Shown: piece by piece, positions 1-10,745 of the stretch
How the letters are laid out: each line of letters opens with the position of its first letter
How positions within the stretch are numbered: position 1 is the first letter of the stretch
DNA from: Paragonimus westermani
Taxonomy: Eukaryota > Platyhelminthes > Trematoda > Plagiorchiida > Troglotrematidae
NCBI GenBank assembly: GCA_008508345.1
Contig: QNGE01000770.1
Span: 62,001 to 126,000 of the forward strand
Length of the DNA stretch: 64,000 nucleotides
Reading direction: 5' to 3'
Translations under genes and position numbers: made by a program
The notes under the pieces: model-generated
What the model was told of the DNA's origin: nothing
What the model saw: only the letters and a program-made list of their open reading frames with translations
Databases searched by the model: none

Positions 1-255
1 GCTGAACGTCGATCAAGGAGGAAGGCAAAACAACCTACCTTGTGAAAAAATGTACTGTGGAAACTGTTTGCTTTCTAAGAACACACACACAAGAGACAAG
101 GTAAATAATTCTACTCGGTTAATCACAAAATTAAATAGCCTTAAGGGAAGGCTTATTTACTGATAAGTAGTACGAGATTTTTGTTTTAAAATATAAACTG
201 TACATCACCTGCAATAGACCATAGCTGTCGCATCCCTACGAATTTTCCAGTCAGC

Positions 256-323
256 CCCTTTTAAAAAGAAACGCTTGACTCGAGTTTCGCTCTTGTTGCA
301 GCTCGTAAGCGGTGCATATGTTT
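256..323 (-). ncRNA. Degenerate hammerhead-ribozyme-like motif (copy L)
   Basis: Read on the minus strand. The core CTTACGA (303-309) differs from CUGANGA at one position. It is followed by a helix II strand GCT, an 8-nt loop and AGC (300-302 with 289-291), then GAAA (285-288), the self-complementary helix III CTCGAG (279-284) and a GTC cleavage triplet (277-279 plus flank). Helix I (CACCG at 310-314, AAGCG at 272-276) is mostly unpaired in this copy. The GCT/AGC helix II and the GTC triplet are the best preserved of the family. The mutated core makes activity unlikely. Confidence 0.5.
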
Positions 324-594
324 GCCACGGACAGGACCAGAACACCGACCATGTTTTGGCGAGGTAACCTTGTTGACTCCCGTTGACCTCACATTATGTA
401 CGACTGAATCATCAAAGGTGAACAGTCAGCCGCGTTCGTTTATGAGTAATGTTCTGATTACTCGATCGGCTCTAGAGGAGACAGTACCTATCCTGTTAGC
501 TCTAATCGATTACCCCTCGACTTGGACTTCTTTCCAGTGGTCAACAAAGTTGCCTCAAGGAAACGTAGCCGGAGTTCTAGTCAAGGCCGTTGCA

Positions 595-655
595 AGAATA
601 TACACTACTGACAAGGTGTAAAAAGAGCGAAACTCGAGGTTAGTGCTTCTATTCG
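595..655 (+). ncRNA. Degenerate hammerhead-ribozyme-like motif (copy R)
   Basis: Helix I proximal strands CACTA (603-607) and TAGTG (641-645) pair perfectly. After an internal loop, distal strands GAATA (596-600) and TATTC (650-654) also pair perfectly. The core is CTGACAA (608-614; consensus CTGANGA, so G8 is A). A 14-nt helix II region follows (615-628, partly mispaired), then GAAA (629-632) and the palindromic helix III CTCGAG (633-638). The cleavage triplet is damaged (GGT in place of GTH). A type I fold with an internal loop in helix I and a minimal helix III is what is known for PLE-borne hammerheads, which are thought to act as dimers. Probably an inactive relic. Confidence 0.6.
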
Positions 656-735
656 AAAGAGGCCGACTAGAAAGTCAGTGGGAAGACGACAGCTGCGATC
701 GATTGTAGATGATGTTCAATTTATGTAAAAACTTT

Positions 736-2249
736 ATTTTACAGAAAATATTTCGTTTTAACAGACATGTTTTTATTGTTCGATGCGTAGCACATATAAC
801 TGATGTGATATGGTTCATTAGTCCAGTTATGCACTACGATCAAAAACTTCATTTTTCTCTATAGGAATGCCTTTACACAATGCTCACTGCAAGTGTAACA
901 ATGGCTCTCAGGTAACTGCACCAACTGTTGTAATGTTTTCCAGATTATGGTCGTTAAGTATGCGGTAAAATCATTGAGGCAGTTCAGCATTGTTTGTCAA
1001 TGATTAGTTCCTGATAGCCAAGATGATTGGAAGTCAAGTGATTGGAACCGAACTAATCACTGTTATGATGACGACTCGTGGTGGCCGGACGGTAACTGTA
1101 GAGCAATAGGATTTGGTAGAGATGAATTTCGTTTGTTTCAAATGTAGAGGGGATGCAGCTGGTGGTATTTAGAAGACCGACGTTAGGAATTGGGGTACAC
1201 CTAGTAGCCACACTAGAGAAGCACTTGTTTTTGCAACGTTAAACGTGTATACGGTTGATGTGACTACATTTTGTATGATACATACGGAGCCAGATAAATC
1301 CGCAACTTCACAAGAAACGAAAAGAGGCATGTGATCGAAAAGATGGCCATCAAACTTCAAGCAGGCTAGGATGGTCAGGCTACCATGACCAAATCCACAT
1401 ACGGCCCCATTTTCACATGACAATGTGAACTATTTTCTCAATTTATTACAGTAGGAATTATGACAAAACTACCCGTTTTAACAGGTCACTCGAATTTCAA
1501 TCTCAAAAAAGTTTCAAGTTTGGATAGAAGAAGTGTATAAATACTGAACAAGGTAAGCAAACATTCACCGATACCATGTTCAAACGCGGTTTAGAACTTC
1601 CACATAGTAAATACGGAGTCTAACCAACCACCAATGGAGAAAGTAGATACCTTCTAAATATGATAAATTGAATGTCCTCTGTTTCTGTACACATTGTATG
1701 TGCTCATATTGACCGTTTGACGTTCTTTCGCGTAATGCGATGACGGCTACTTGATATAAAAGATCAACTTGGGCGTTCTATATCTGTACATCATTGGAAG
1801 GAGGAGCACAAATTGTACGAATGGACTGAGCGATGTGGCTTTAGATGGACTAGTGGTGGGCTTCTCAGATTCATATATGGAACGTCAGTCGTCGCGAGCT
1901 AAGAGAGGTGGGATATTCTGGGAACAAATGATGGGATTCATTCTCTTTAGACCAGAAATACTTTGTTGTGACTCCACAAGATTAACCTTCAGTTGGAAAA
2001 ATGATTTTACGTACAGATTTCCACACAGAATGTTTGATGATTCAATCGGTTACTGCGTTCTAATGAATCTCACTCAAGAAAAAGAATACGTCTTATGAAA
2101 CTGGGTCTTGTACGTGGCTACAATGTACGTGCATAAGCTCAGAAGCGGCATAGCTTGTGTGACGCTGACTGGTTGACGCATGGATTCACAGTCACATTCT
2201 TGAGAATAACTTAATGATCACCAATTAGTGTCATTTTAGGTCGCACCTC
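736..2249. other. No gene recognised
   Basis: About 1.5 kb between the inverted repeat and the PLE endonuclease fragment. Short frames such as 1769-2098 (+) and 1169-1423 (-) show no reverse-transcriptase motif or other domain I recognise. If the motif at 595-655 and the endonuclease at 2250-3014 belong to one element, this interval is where its RT should lie, but I could not find LPKIHK-, FDV- or YVDD-like motifs here. Confidence 0.3.
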
Positions 2250-3014
2250 CCTAGGAGTCCACCTATAGCTCCTAAGATTCAGTCTGTTTGTAAAGTCTGC
2301 GTGAATACCGTCAATATCATTGTTGTCTATAGTCGGGGTGCTTTCGATTCACATTCTACAAAAGCAGATCTTGCGAGAGAATTAGACTTGATCACATCTA
2401 CACTACAATCTAACGGGTATCCAAAAAGGTTCATAGAAAGGCACAGTAAACCGAAACCACCTTCCGAACAGGTGGCCACAGTAAGAAAAAAGAGGGTTTG
2501 TACAGAACTGCCATTTAAAGGTGATTATTGCATGCATCAAACAATCCAAAGACTAGTGAATTCGATTAAACGAACATTTAACGCAGCGGAACTCTGTGTA
2601 TTAGCCCGGACCCAGAAACTGCCTGTCCCTTCAATCAAAGGAGATCAGCCTGTCGGTGCCACCTCACATTGTGTCTACCAATTTACATGTAACTGCAAAG
2701 AAAGTTACATAGGCAGAACCGAGAGGTGCTTGATCTCCAGAGTGAAGGAACATTTGCCTAAGTGGGTGCAGAGCTCTGTATTACAGAAGAACGACAGTGT
2801 TGTTGAAACACGCAAGCAACCGGCGTCCGCAGTCGCAAGACACGTCCTGACCACTGGTCACGTTATCGACCCAATGTGTGCATTCAGAATCCTATTACGT
2901 CACTCCAATCCAAGATTCTTGCGGTTTGCTGAGGCGGTCGCAATCAATCGACTGAAGCCGACCTTGTGTGTTCAGAAACAATTGCTCGTAAACTTGACCC
3001 TTCCCTGGACGTAG
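2250..3014 (+). pseudogene. Penelope-like element: linker and GIY-YIG endonuclease domain
   Basis: An open frame of 237 codons from ATG 2301; similarity starts slightly upstream, so this ATG is not the original start. It is the C-terminal part of a PLE polyprotein. Residues 37-45 carry the linker motif SNGYPKRFI, and 70-75 LPFKGD, typical of the region between RT and endonuclease. The GIY-YIG domain follows: CVYQFTCNC at 124-132 with its cysteines, YIGRT at 136-140, Arg147, the E-H pair at 150-151, the ARHVLTTGH segment at 179-187, and LRFAEAVAI at 207-215, whose Glu211 is the likely catalytic acid. It ends with LCVQK and LTLPW, the family C-terminus. Known role: nicking target DNA for target-primed insertion. 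The RT is missing upstream, so the element is 5' truncated or decayed. This domain is the least damaged coding sequence in the window. Confidence 0.88.
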
Positions 3015-3055
3015 TGACCTTTCCTAAACCACCGATTGACTATCCACCCTGCTCC

Positions 3056-3205
3056 CTAACTGCTCGATATAAAAAACCCGTTTCATGTTATTGCAAATTT
3101 GGTACTGACGAGTCAATACGAAATGCTTGCATCTACCAGTTTTCGTGTTCTAACAGTTTTGTTCAAACTTCTGAAGGGAATGAACTGTTTCAAAAGCAGA
3201 TCTAA
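3056..3205 (+). pseudogene. Possible second PLE endonuclease fragment
   Basis: Immediately behind the endonuclease stop, an overlapping frame (2966-3205) contains NACIYQFSCSNSF followed by ELFQKQI. This resembles the start of a GIY-YIG domain (C-Y-F-C-C, then the YIG region), which would be a second, head-to-tail PLE fragment. YIG itself is not preserved (SFVQT). The match is short and could be chance. Confidence 0.3.
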
Positions 3206-6200
3206 CTAACCGTCGATTAATCACCAGGTTCTCAATGAGACAGAACAAATACTGACAACCAAGTAGCTATTTTGAATGATTTAACTCTGATCATGTGAGC
3301 ATTGCACACATGGTAGATCTCCAATCGACACCGCGAATTGCTACGGACCTGTGAATTCGAATGTTTAACCAAGTGGCCTCCGTCTACCCTAGTGACACAG
3401 CAGTGAATCAACCTGCAGTAATTAGTTGGGCCGATCATCCAACCTGCAATTATGTCATACGCCTTCCTCCTGGACTACTGTCATTTGGAGGCTTATGGGC
3501 TCTAAGTGCGGTGTAACTCTTGCGTACTAACCACACTGACAGAGAAAGTCGCAGTTGGTGTAGCGTTTATCAGTGGATCCGTTCGGAGGTCTGATGTATC
3601 ATAATGTGACTAATGATAGGATCTCCATACTCGTCTTGTGGTTGTCTCACTGCAGTCAGCAAACTTTCCCTATAATCATTTACGCAACGTTCGGTTAAAG
3701 TACTCTGGCCCATCGAGACCAGCCCTCAGATGTGTACATTTGTATACATCTGTACCGTATCAAGACCAATCAAGCAAACCACGGTGAAGGTAAACTTATT
3801 GCAGGTTTGCTGCTGGCGACACGATAAGCGTTGAATCAGCAATTTTGACGTAATACCGTAATTTCTATTCCAATTTGACGGTGCAGTTGTGCAGAAATAT
3901 ACGTCAAACTCGTTATTACATGTTTGTTCGATAAACTGAAATACAGCTGCTGTTTTCTAAGCATAACGTGTTTTTCTTCATCCAACACGCCTGAGTTTTC
4001 GGAATCCAAAACCATATAAGGATCAGCCGTATCAAAAATGGTCCACAATTGTCAGCCAATGAATATTCACTATTAGGAACTTACAAAGAGCCAGTCCAAA
4101 TGGCACTTACTTAAAACGCACTATGTCCACACAACCTGATCAGGACGATGGTAAACGCAGTCTGAAGGGACAATACATTTAAACAGGCCGGAAGAGTAGT
4201 AGTGTGAAACAAACTGAGTATTACTTACGAGTGGTAATGATGTCAACACCTCTACAGGGTGTCAAGAACGTGAGAGCTCGTGTTCAACTTCCAGTTTGCA
4301 CAACCAAATGCGCTGGAGACGAGTTCAATGCGATGCGAAATACTCCATTTTGTGAACTTGAAAGAGAGCACCATAGTTAAGTGGTTTACAATTCCGACTC
4401 ATCATTCTTTAACAGGGTAGAGGACTGTTCTTCCAAGGTGTTGTTCTAAGAACTGAAGAAACCGGTAACCAGTTGATATTGTCCTACTTTCTTTCAAACA
4501 AATGGACAGAGTGAAATGTGAAGACAGCCGGGGTGAGGGAGCATAACTGTCTTTTTGTTCTTAGTGGTATGAAATATGGGGAGCGCTCTCCTACAGGCAT
4601 CTTAAGTTGAGCTGAACCGTGATGACCATGAACCTTGGCCAGTTCACCTTACCACATTACTTCCAAATGAACAAGCTTGCATATTGTAGATAATAACTCA
4701 TTTGCGGATTAGTTGTGCTATTTACCTCAAACTGAATTGAGTCCATTGAACAGTGTTGATGTTAAGACCACTGAATGTAAATGTGTAGAAACGCAGTCTG
4801 CCACAGGCTTCTAAATATCCATTAGAGTTTTATAAAGTATTACAGGATAACTCATGTTTACTGACCAAAACCGGCAACAGCCACAAAACCTGTGACGGGG
4901 TTCCGGTGAATTTTGTCTAATAAACCTGTTATTTATCTTGTCAACTTTCTATCTTGTTCGGACACTGGAAGTTCAGCATCATTTATACAACCTATACGAC
5001 TTCACACACGACGATTCGTGACTAGCTGTGTTTGACGAACTGTATCTTTGGTCCTGTAAACAGGTCTTACCCGTGTGCTTTTCACTTCGTTCAAACTCTA
5101 TAGCTATTCGTTAACATGCATCAAATAAGATAGTAGACAAGCTACTCTATAACGGACAGAGTCCAACTGTTGAGAAATGACTGACATCAAATTCCGATTT
5201 CTATCGTACTCACCAATTCGCATTATATTCTATCTACTTCCGTTTACATGCGGACCATCAAGAGCGTGTGACAATATTGGGAGCAGTAATCTTATGAAGA
5301 TCGTTGATGGCTGGTTGGTTTAATTGCCTTCTCGGAACCTACATGTTTTTTGTTGTTAAATCCTTTACTGTACCACTGTGATTTTAACATCAAATAGCCC
5401 GAACTCAGTCAGCCTATCATTGTCGCAGGCGACGTCAAAACAAACGGTGACATACAAGTATACACGGAACAACCGATATACGTAACACCTTTATCAACAA
5501 TCGCCTAGTGACCTCTTGAAAACCATCGCCAGATGGATTCGACTCAAGTACTGTTTTAGTGGTGATGAACAGCATTATTATGTTATGCTGATACATGGTT
5601 GGTTTGAAACATCATCTATTTCTACATACCGATAAAATCGTATACTTTAGTATAGGTCAGTCGCAGTGCCAATGAAAACTAACATGGCTGCTTGTCACTC
5701 TTGGTAATTCTGCTGACCTTTGAATTAGGTTTCCAGTTCTACTGCTGATTTGATAGGATTTTGGGTAAAGCTCACATCCTGAATTATGCTGTTTAACTTT
5801 GCTAACTGACTCGTTTGCATCTGTTCACTTTCCTCTTGGACACAAAAGGCAGCGGGACCGGACATGTCTTTTCCCACCAACAAAATGAAAATCCCTCCTA
5901 AAGTGTGACTGTGGCATATTTTATAATGAAAGTTCAATCTCTAAGTAGTTTCCGCTAACAGAATTACACCGTAGTTGTACCATACTCAATTCTAATCAGC
6001 CGTAGAAAGAAAGACAGAATATGTTAAATTATCTGACGAATGGACGTCAATTTTAAATCAAATGTCATTTACACCGCGTGATAAGTTCCGACATGGGCGG
6101 AACCGGTCATTAGGGATAAACCAAAAAACATATTCACAGGCTATACTGACTCATGCATTCGTTTTAATAACATATTGGGTATGTGGGAGAGGGATGAAGC

Positions 6201-7631
6201 GGTATTGAATTAAACATATTTTCTCAAGCTGTTGTCTGTGTTACTGTCATAAGTTGAAATCTTTCATTTATTTGTAATTGACCTGAAGACGTCAACATCT
6301 ACCCTTGCTCCCGAATGGTGCTGACAGAGGTTTTGCTATTAGTTTGCTTGAGCAGCTACCACCAAACAGAAACACATCTGTTTCGACATATTCTTGCTTC
6401 GTATACATGACGGGTTTCAATCCTAGGCTCTATAAGCAACAGTCAATGTACAAGAAGCCATTAAATGAAACGACTGTCAACAGATCAAGGCAAATGACCA
6501 TGTGTAAACTACCGCCAGAGGTTGTCTCTGACGACTACCTCCGGCTATGTTTCTGATTATGTCACACTTGTAATCCCTCTCACTGCCAATTTTATGAGCA
6601 CATCGCCAAATATGTATTCACGAGCAGAATAATTTCAACGTTTCTCTTTTTAAACCAAACATTAATCCATCATTCAACGATTTGATCCACGTTTAGTCTC
6701 AACACAACACGGATCACTTTTCCATCTCTCACTATATTTTAAGCTTGTGCACACAGGCAACACCTAATTCAGAGCCGATGGTGCGTACGCAGCCTTCCTT
6801 TTGTCTGCGTAAGGTTTGTCTGAGCCTTGTGACATTTATCGTTAAGTAGTTAATGTTCTGGTTGTTTTTGCTTGCAAACCATCACTGTACGGCTAATCGC
6901 TTTAAACTACGCACGTTGCTGGTTGTTATAGTTTGCCTTTACTATCACACCACTGTTCTTCTCTTTTAACTATGTTAATGCGGCCCGACTCAACCAGCCT
7001 TCTACAGTACCGAATGCAACATGGTTTGGTGTTGGTGTTCGTTAAATTCGTATAACCCGCCACTGTCACTTGCTTCGATATGACCTAAAACAACTTCAGT
7101 GTTCAGTCTACGAAGCCAAGTATTTTGGCAGCTGCGATTTCTCTCTGATCCTCACTTGCATAACCTCCACTGTCATACATTTTCTAGACAAGAACAACAG
7201 AATCTGCTCGTTTATTGTTAGCGTAAGGATATGCCATAAACTGGGCTGTTAGCAGAAAGATAAGTGTTAACGTAGTCTCCTTGCCTCGAGATCGTCTAAA
7301 CTAATGCAAAGAAATTATAAGATATCTGCAACCACCTTCCAACTACCACGACCCGTTATTGTGAAATGGTGAAATAGTGAACCTCTACATGATTCACACA
7401 AATTAAACAAAGAAAATAGGCGTAGGAATAGGCCCAAACAAAAAACATCTGTCATGTAGAGAAAATTTTTTCACAGGAAGCAGAACAGTTCGCCTCGATA
7501 TGCTCAATAGATATGGTTCATTGTGAACATTTTGATGTAGTCAGGATCGGCAAACACACAAATGCGCTCACCGGTAAAGTTGAGACCTTAACAGTAATTT
7601 TAATCATTCTAAGAAATCTAACCTGTAGGAA
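3206..7631. other. No gene recognised
   Basis: About 4.4 kb with only short frames (the longest is 6305-6556, 83 codons) and no recognisable domain. A small imperfect palindrome lies at 3727-3752 (CAGATGT and ACATCTG arms). I see nothing else. Confidence 0.3.
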
Positions 7632-7907
7632 TGACGTAAAATATTTTTATTTTAGGTGAGAACCAATTGTGAAAAGTCAAGGCTTCGCCTGGATTCAAAC
7701 CAGCGACAAACATAGCATGCATCAACGCGGCAAGCGCTCCAGAGCTGGGACGGGTAGGTGGCATAGTCCAAATGTGAAATTTCCGAGCTCCTGATGTGGT
7801 TTCGTAGCTCAGCCGGTAGAGTGCTTGTCGAGTTCGCTGGTTCGAATCCAGCTGAAGCCCTGATTTTTCATAGTTGGGTCTCATCTAAAATCATAAATCT
7901 GCCACAC
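7632..7907. mobile_element. tRNA-related SINE pair in inverted (head-to-head) orientation, copy T1
   Basis: The right half (+) has a tRNA-like pol III promoter: box A TAGCTCAGCCGG at 7805-7816 and a perfect box B GGTTCGAATCC at 7839-7849. The left half (-) has box B GGTTTGAATCC (7691-7701, complement) and a weaker box A (CAGCTCTGGAGCG). Beyond box B both halves share a non-tRNA tail for about 50 bp: AAGCC, a TGA-TTTTCA stretch, then TTGG/TTGGG, a TCTCA-CTAAAAT stretch and an A-rich end. The tails point outward and the tRNA 5' ends face each other across a spacer of about 35 bp. The tail is related to that of the second pair at 25643-25915. Confidence 0.7.
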
Positions 7908-8394
7908 CACTCATTCGAAATATTTTTACGTTGCAAGCTGTTTTGGCTAATGCACAGTTAACACACAGCAAAGAAGGCTTACAAAGGGTGATTGTAAACA
8001 AGGCAATATCAACAAATATAAACGACTAAACAAAAATAGCGGTTGTTACCTCATTTCTGCATCTTCTGTGGTTTAATGTCTCAATATCATTTCCGCATGT
8101 CTCGGGAGTTCGCTAGATTACAACGGCTAACTTGCACATAGGTTGGTTAAAATGAACACAAGGATTGCTTAACTTTTACAAAATGAGAGTGAATGATCCC
8201 AGCCGGTGTACAGGTTAAGCAGAGTTAGCTCACCCGGATCCATTTACCTGAGGTATCCTAATGTGATATCAGGACATGCGGAAACGATATGGAGACGTTT
8301 GATACTAGAAAACATACAGTTTACTGATGTGCATTTGTAAGAGTAGATGCGGAATTAGTTACTTTCAAGCTGCGCAAAACTAGATGTGAGCCGC

Positions 8395-8465
8395 ATTACG
8401 TTGCTTCCAACCCGCGAACTCTCCACCACTATACCAATACGGTAACCACTGCTCAAGATCAAGTT
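8395..8465 (-). repeat. Degenerate tRNA-like SINE remnant
   Basis: On the minus strand a box A-like AGCAGTGGTTACCG (8440-8453) is followed, at roughly tRNA spacing, by GAGAGTTCGCGGGTTGGAAGC, whose GGGTTGGAAGC (8403-8413) is a decayed box B. No clean cloverleaf can be drawn. A tRNA-derived repeat remnant is more likely than a functional tRNA gene. Confidence 0.4.
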
Positions 8466-10724
8466 CGGAACTACTGGAACCAAAGTTGTTCTCTAAAGAA
8501 ATTCATCCAGTCTCGCCTATGGAGACTGCGCAAATTGAACAAGCGTCGTCAGGTTTTTATTGACTGACGGAATCTCTTTGAGAGCCTGTTGGAACAGCCC
8601 CACCTGGCTGAATACTTCCAGATGCTCATAGTTCAGAACGAAAACTGTGCTAAGTCACACACATTCATGCTTGCGAGACGTCCTGTCTGCATGAGTGATC
8701 ACTTGTTGGGTGTCGGTTTAACGTATTTCCGGTAAAAATCTGCTGCCGCGTAATTCATGGACTAGTTCACTTGGTCGCTTGTAGAATTCCGTTTTCAAAG
8801 TTCTTTTAGTGGACCAGATGTAAGCTAGTTTACCATATCTTTCTTGATCATGGTGTTGTTTGTCAAATCGACACCATCCGAGTAGGTAGCACGGAATTTT
8901 ACTTGGTATAAATCAAAGATCACTCAAAAATGAACGCAGCCTTCTCGTTTAAATGCATTTTTGAAACAGTTCCTTCTGAATAAAAGCACTGGATTTGGGC
9001 TTCCCTCCTGTCACAGCCAGACGGTAGTGTATATGTTTGTCACGACTAAATTGTGAACCGTTTTTACGTCTGCATGAGATAACGTTTTACTCACTGAGCA
9101 TTGAGTGCTGAATATGGCTAAATTACTACATGCAAGCTCTGTGTCACAACTGTTGTGTACGGTGATCTGGCAATTAGATCGCACAGAGAAAAGACACTAT
9201 CTGTCAGGTTCAATTCAGTCGTTGACCCACAGTTATGGTTGTTCATTATGTGGGTTTGGGCAGCCAGCTGTTTTACTAGAAGAAACGAAACATCTTGTTC
9301 CATCAGTTCATAGAAGACGACGGTTATGGTTATTTTTCTGTACTCCTAGGCAAACATTCATTCGTTGAATCGTGTCCACTGTTAGGGTCGGGTTTTCTGC
9401 ATAAAGCACTGAGGTAAACAGAAAGCAACTGGACGAGCCAACTTGTTCAATGTGTTCTCAATTTGAAAAGAACACAGCATTTAGGGAATTTAACTTTTTA
9501 CATAGAAGTTGACATCTCAATTCTGACAAAGAGTATCGTGTCTCTGTTGGTAGCACGTCACATAACAATTTAAATTGACACAACTTCACTAGTTGTGAAG
9601 TCATGAGTCAAATACTATTCTCCAATAATGAGGCTAGGTTTACCAAGCTGGTTAGTACGTGGATTATTTATATACCTCGCTGGGTTGAGTCGTTCAACGG
9701 CCGGTCGGAACGGTCACTTTGACTACATCATGTAACGGTAGTCCGGTTTGTTATATGATTCTTCGCAGCCGACAAACATGTTAGTTATGACAAAGTCTTC
9801 GAGAGTGTAAGGATTGGTTGACAACCAGGTACACTCTCGCAGATGGTTGAAATTGAGAGGTGAAATCTGTGGCCGGTATCCATAAGTGTCTAAACTAGGT
9901 TCAGTGTTGAGTTCGGAATTCTAGAAGAAAGTTCACGTCTATTGGGATCTTCCCCATCTCGCAAATCCAGGCATAGCAACTTCGATCGTCCTTAAGTGTA
10001 CTAGTTTAGGATCAATAAGGATTTCAGCTAAGCATAATTTGTATGACAAATCAAAGAGGTTCCGGAATGCTTTGAATTAACCAATCATCTAGTCGACTGC
10101 TGCACACTGGAACACTCTGTACATTCGTGATGAAAACCGGAGGCGGATTGGATAAAACCTGAGAGTTGAGCCGCGTGTTGAAAGATAACCAATTGACGTT
10201 AGAAGAGAAAATACCAACGAGGACAGTAACATCCATTAGTATTGGGGTAAGGGTAGAGGTGATAAAAGCACCCGCAAACGGACAGTGAGCCGAAATTCTA
10301 CACTGACACCAGTCAGGATGACCAAATTATGAACATTTAAGGAACGACCGAAATACAAATCTAACAAAAAATTCCGTAATTTCCTTTCCTATCTCTGACA
10401 TCACACTTTCACAACCAAAACGTATGCAGGCTGAGAAAACAACTAGATGGTGATTTGGCTCATAACCAGCCAGAACGAGCAGAAACGGCATACACAGTGT
10501 ACCAGTTTCCAGTTAAATGCCTTGCATCTGTGAACCTCTTGATGCATCTTTCAAAACGTGCACATTAAAACCCAGTTCACATCATTGCAATGGCAACGGA
10601 TAGGCTGGACAACATAACAAAGTTGAACCGCGTGGTGGTGAGAAATCACGAATACCAATCTGCGAAGTCCGCGACCAGCTGTGTTTCGTTGTGACCTCAT
10701 ATCAACCTCACTTTTCTCATATGA
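8466..10724. other. No gene recognised
   Basis: Only short frames. At 8930-9000 the minus strand reads KELFQKCI in one frame, recalling ELFQKQI at 3180-3205, and shares about 18 nucleotides with it (AACTGTTTCAAAA core). This could be another scrap of PLE endonuclease, but the evidence is thin. Confidence 0.25.
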
Positions 10725-10745
10725 ATATATATATATATGTATATG
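10725..10745. repeat. AT microsatellite
   Basis: A short run of alternating A and T interrupted by one G. Two similar tracts occur at 31297-31321 and 33871-33892. Confidence 0.8.

Larger units (their letters stand above)
183..735. repeat. Inverted-repeat element with hammerhead-like motifs in both arms
   Basis: Two arms of about 110 bp (183-294 and 623-735) are imperfect reverse complements around a loop of about 330 bp. The innermost 16 bp (279-294 and 623-638) match perfectly. Similarity then continues outward through 183-255 and 656-735, for example GCGACAGCT against ACGACAGCT and GATGTACAGTTTAT against GATGTTCAATTTAT. Each arm carries a hammerhead-like motif directed outward. Read outward, one frame of the right arm is open for about 35 codons to a stop near 735. 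The left arm shows the same frame with one internal stop and several synonymous-type differences, so the arms may once have been coding. A 50-bp stretch of the loop (399-449) recurs at 15649-15699. It could be a Penelope-type inverted terminal structure or a foldback element. No target-site duplication was recognised. Confidence 0.65.

Noticed and set aside
1769..2098. 109-codon frame as the missing RT of the first PLE
   Set aside because: None of the PLE RT motifs (LPKIHK, FDV, GVAMGSP, YVDD) is present.
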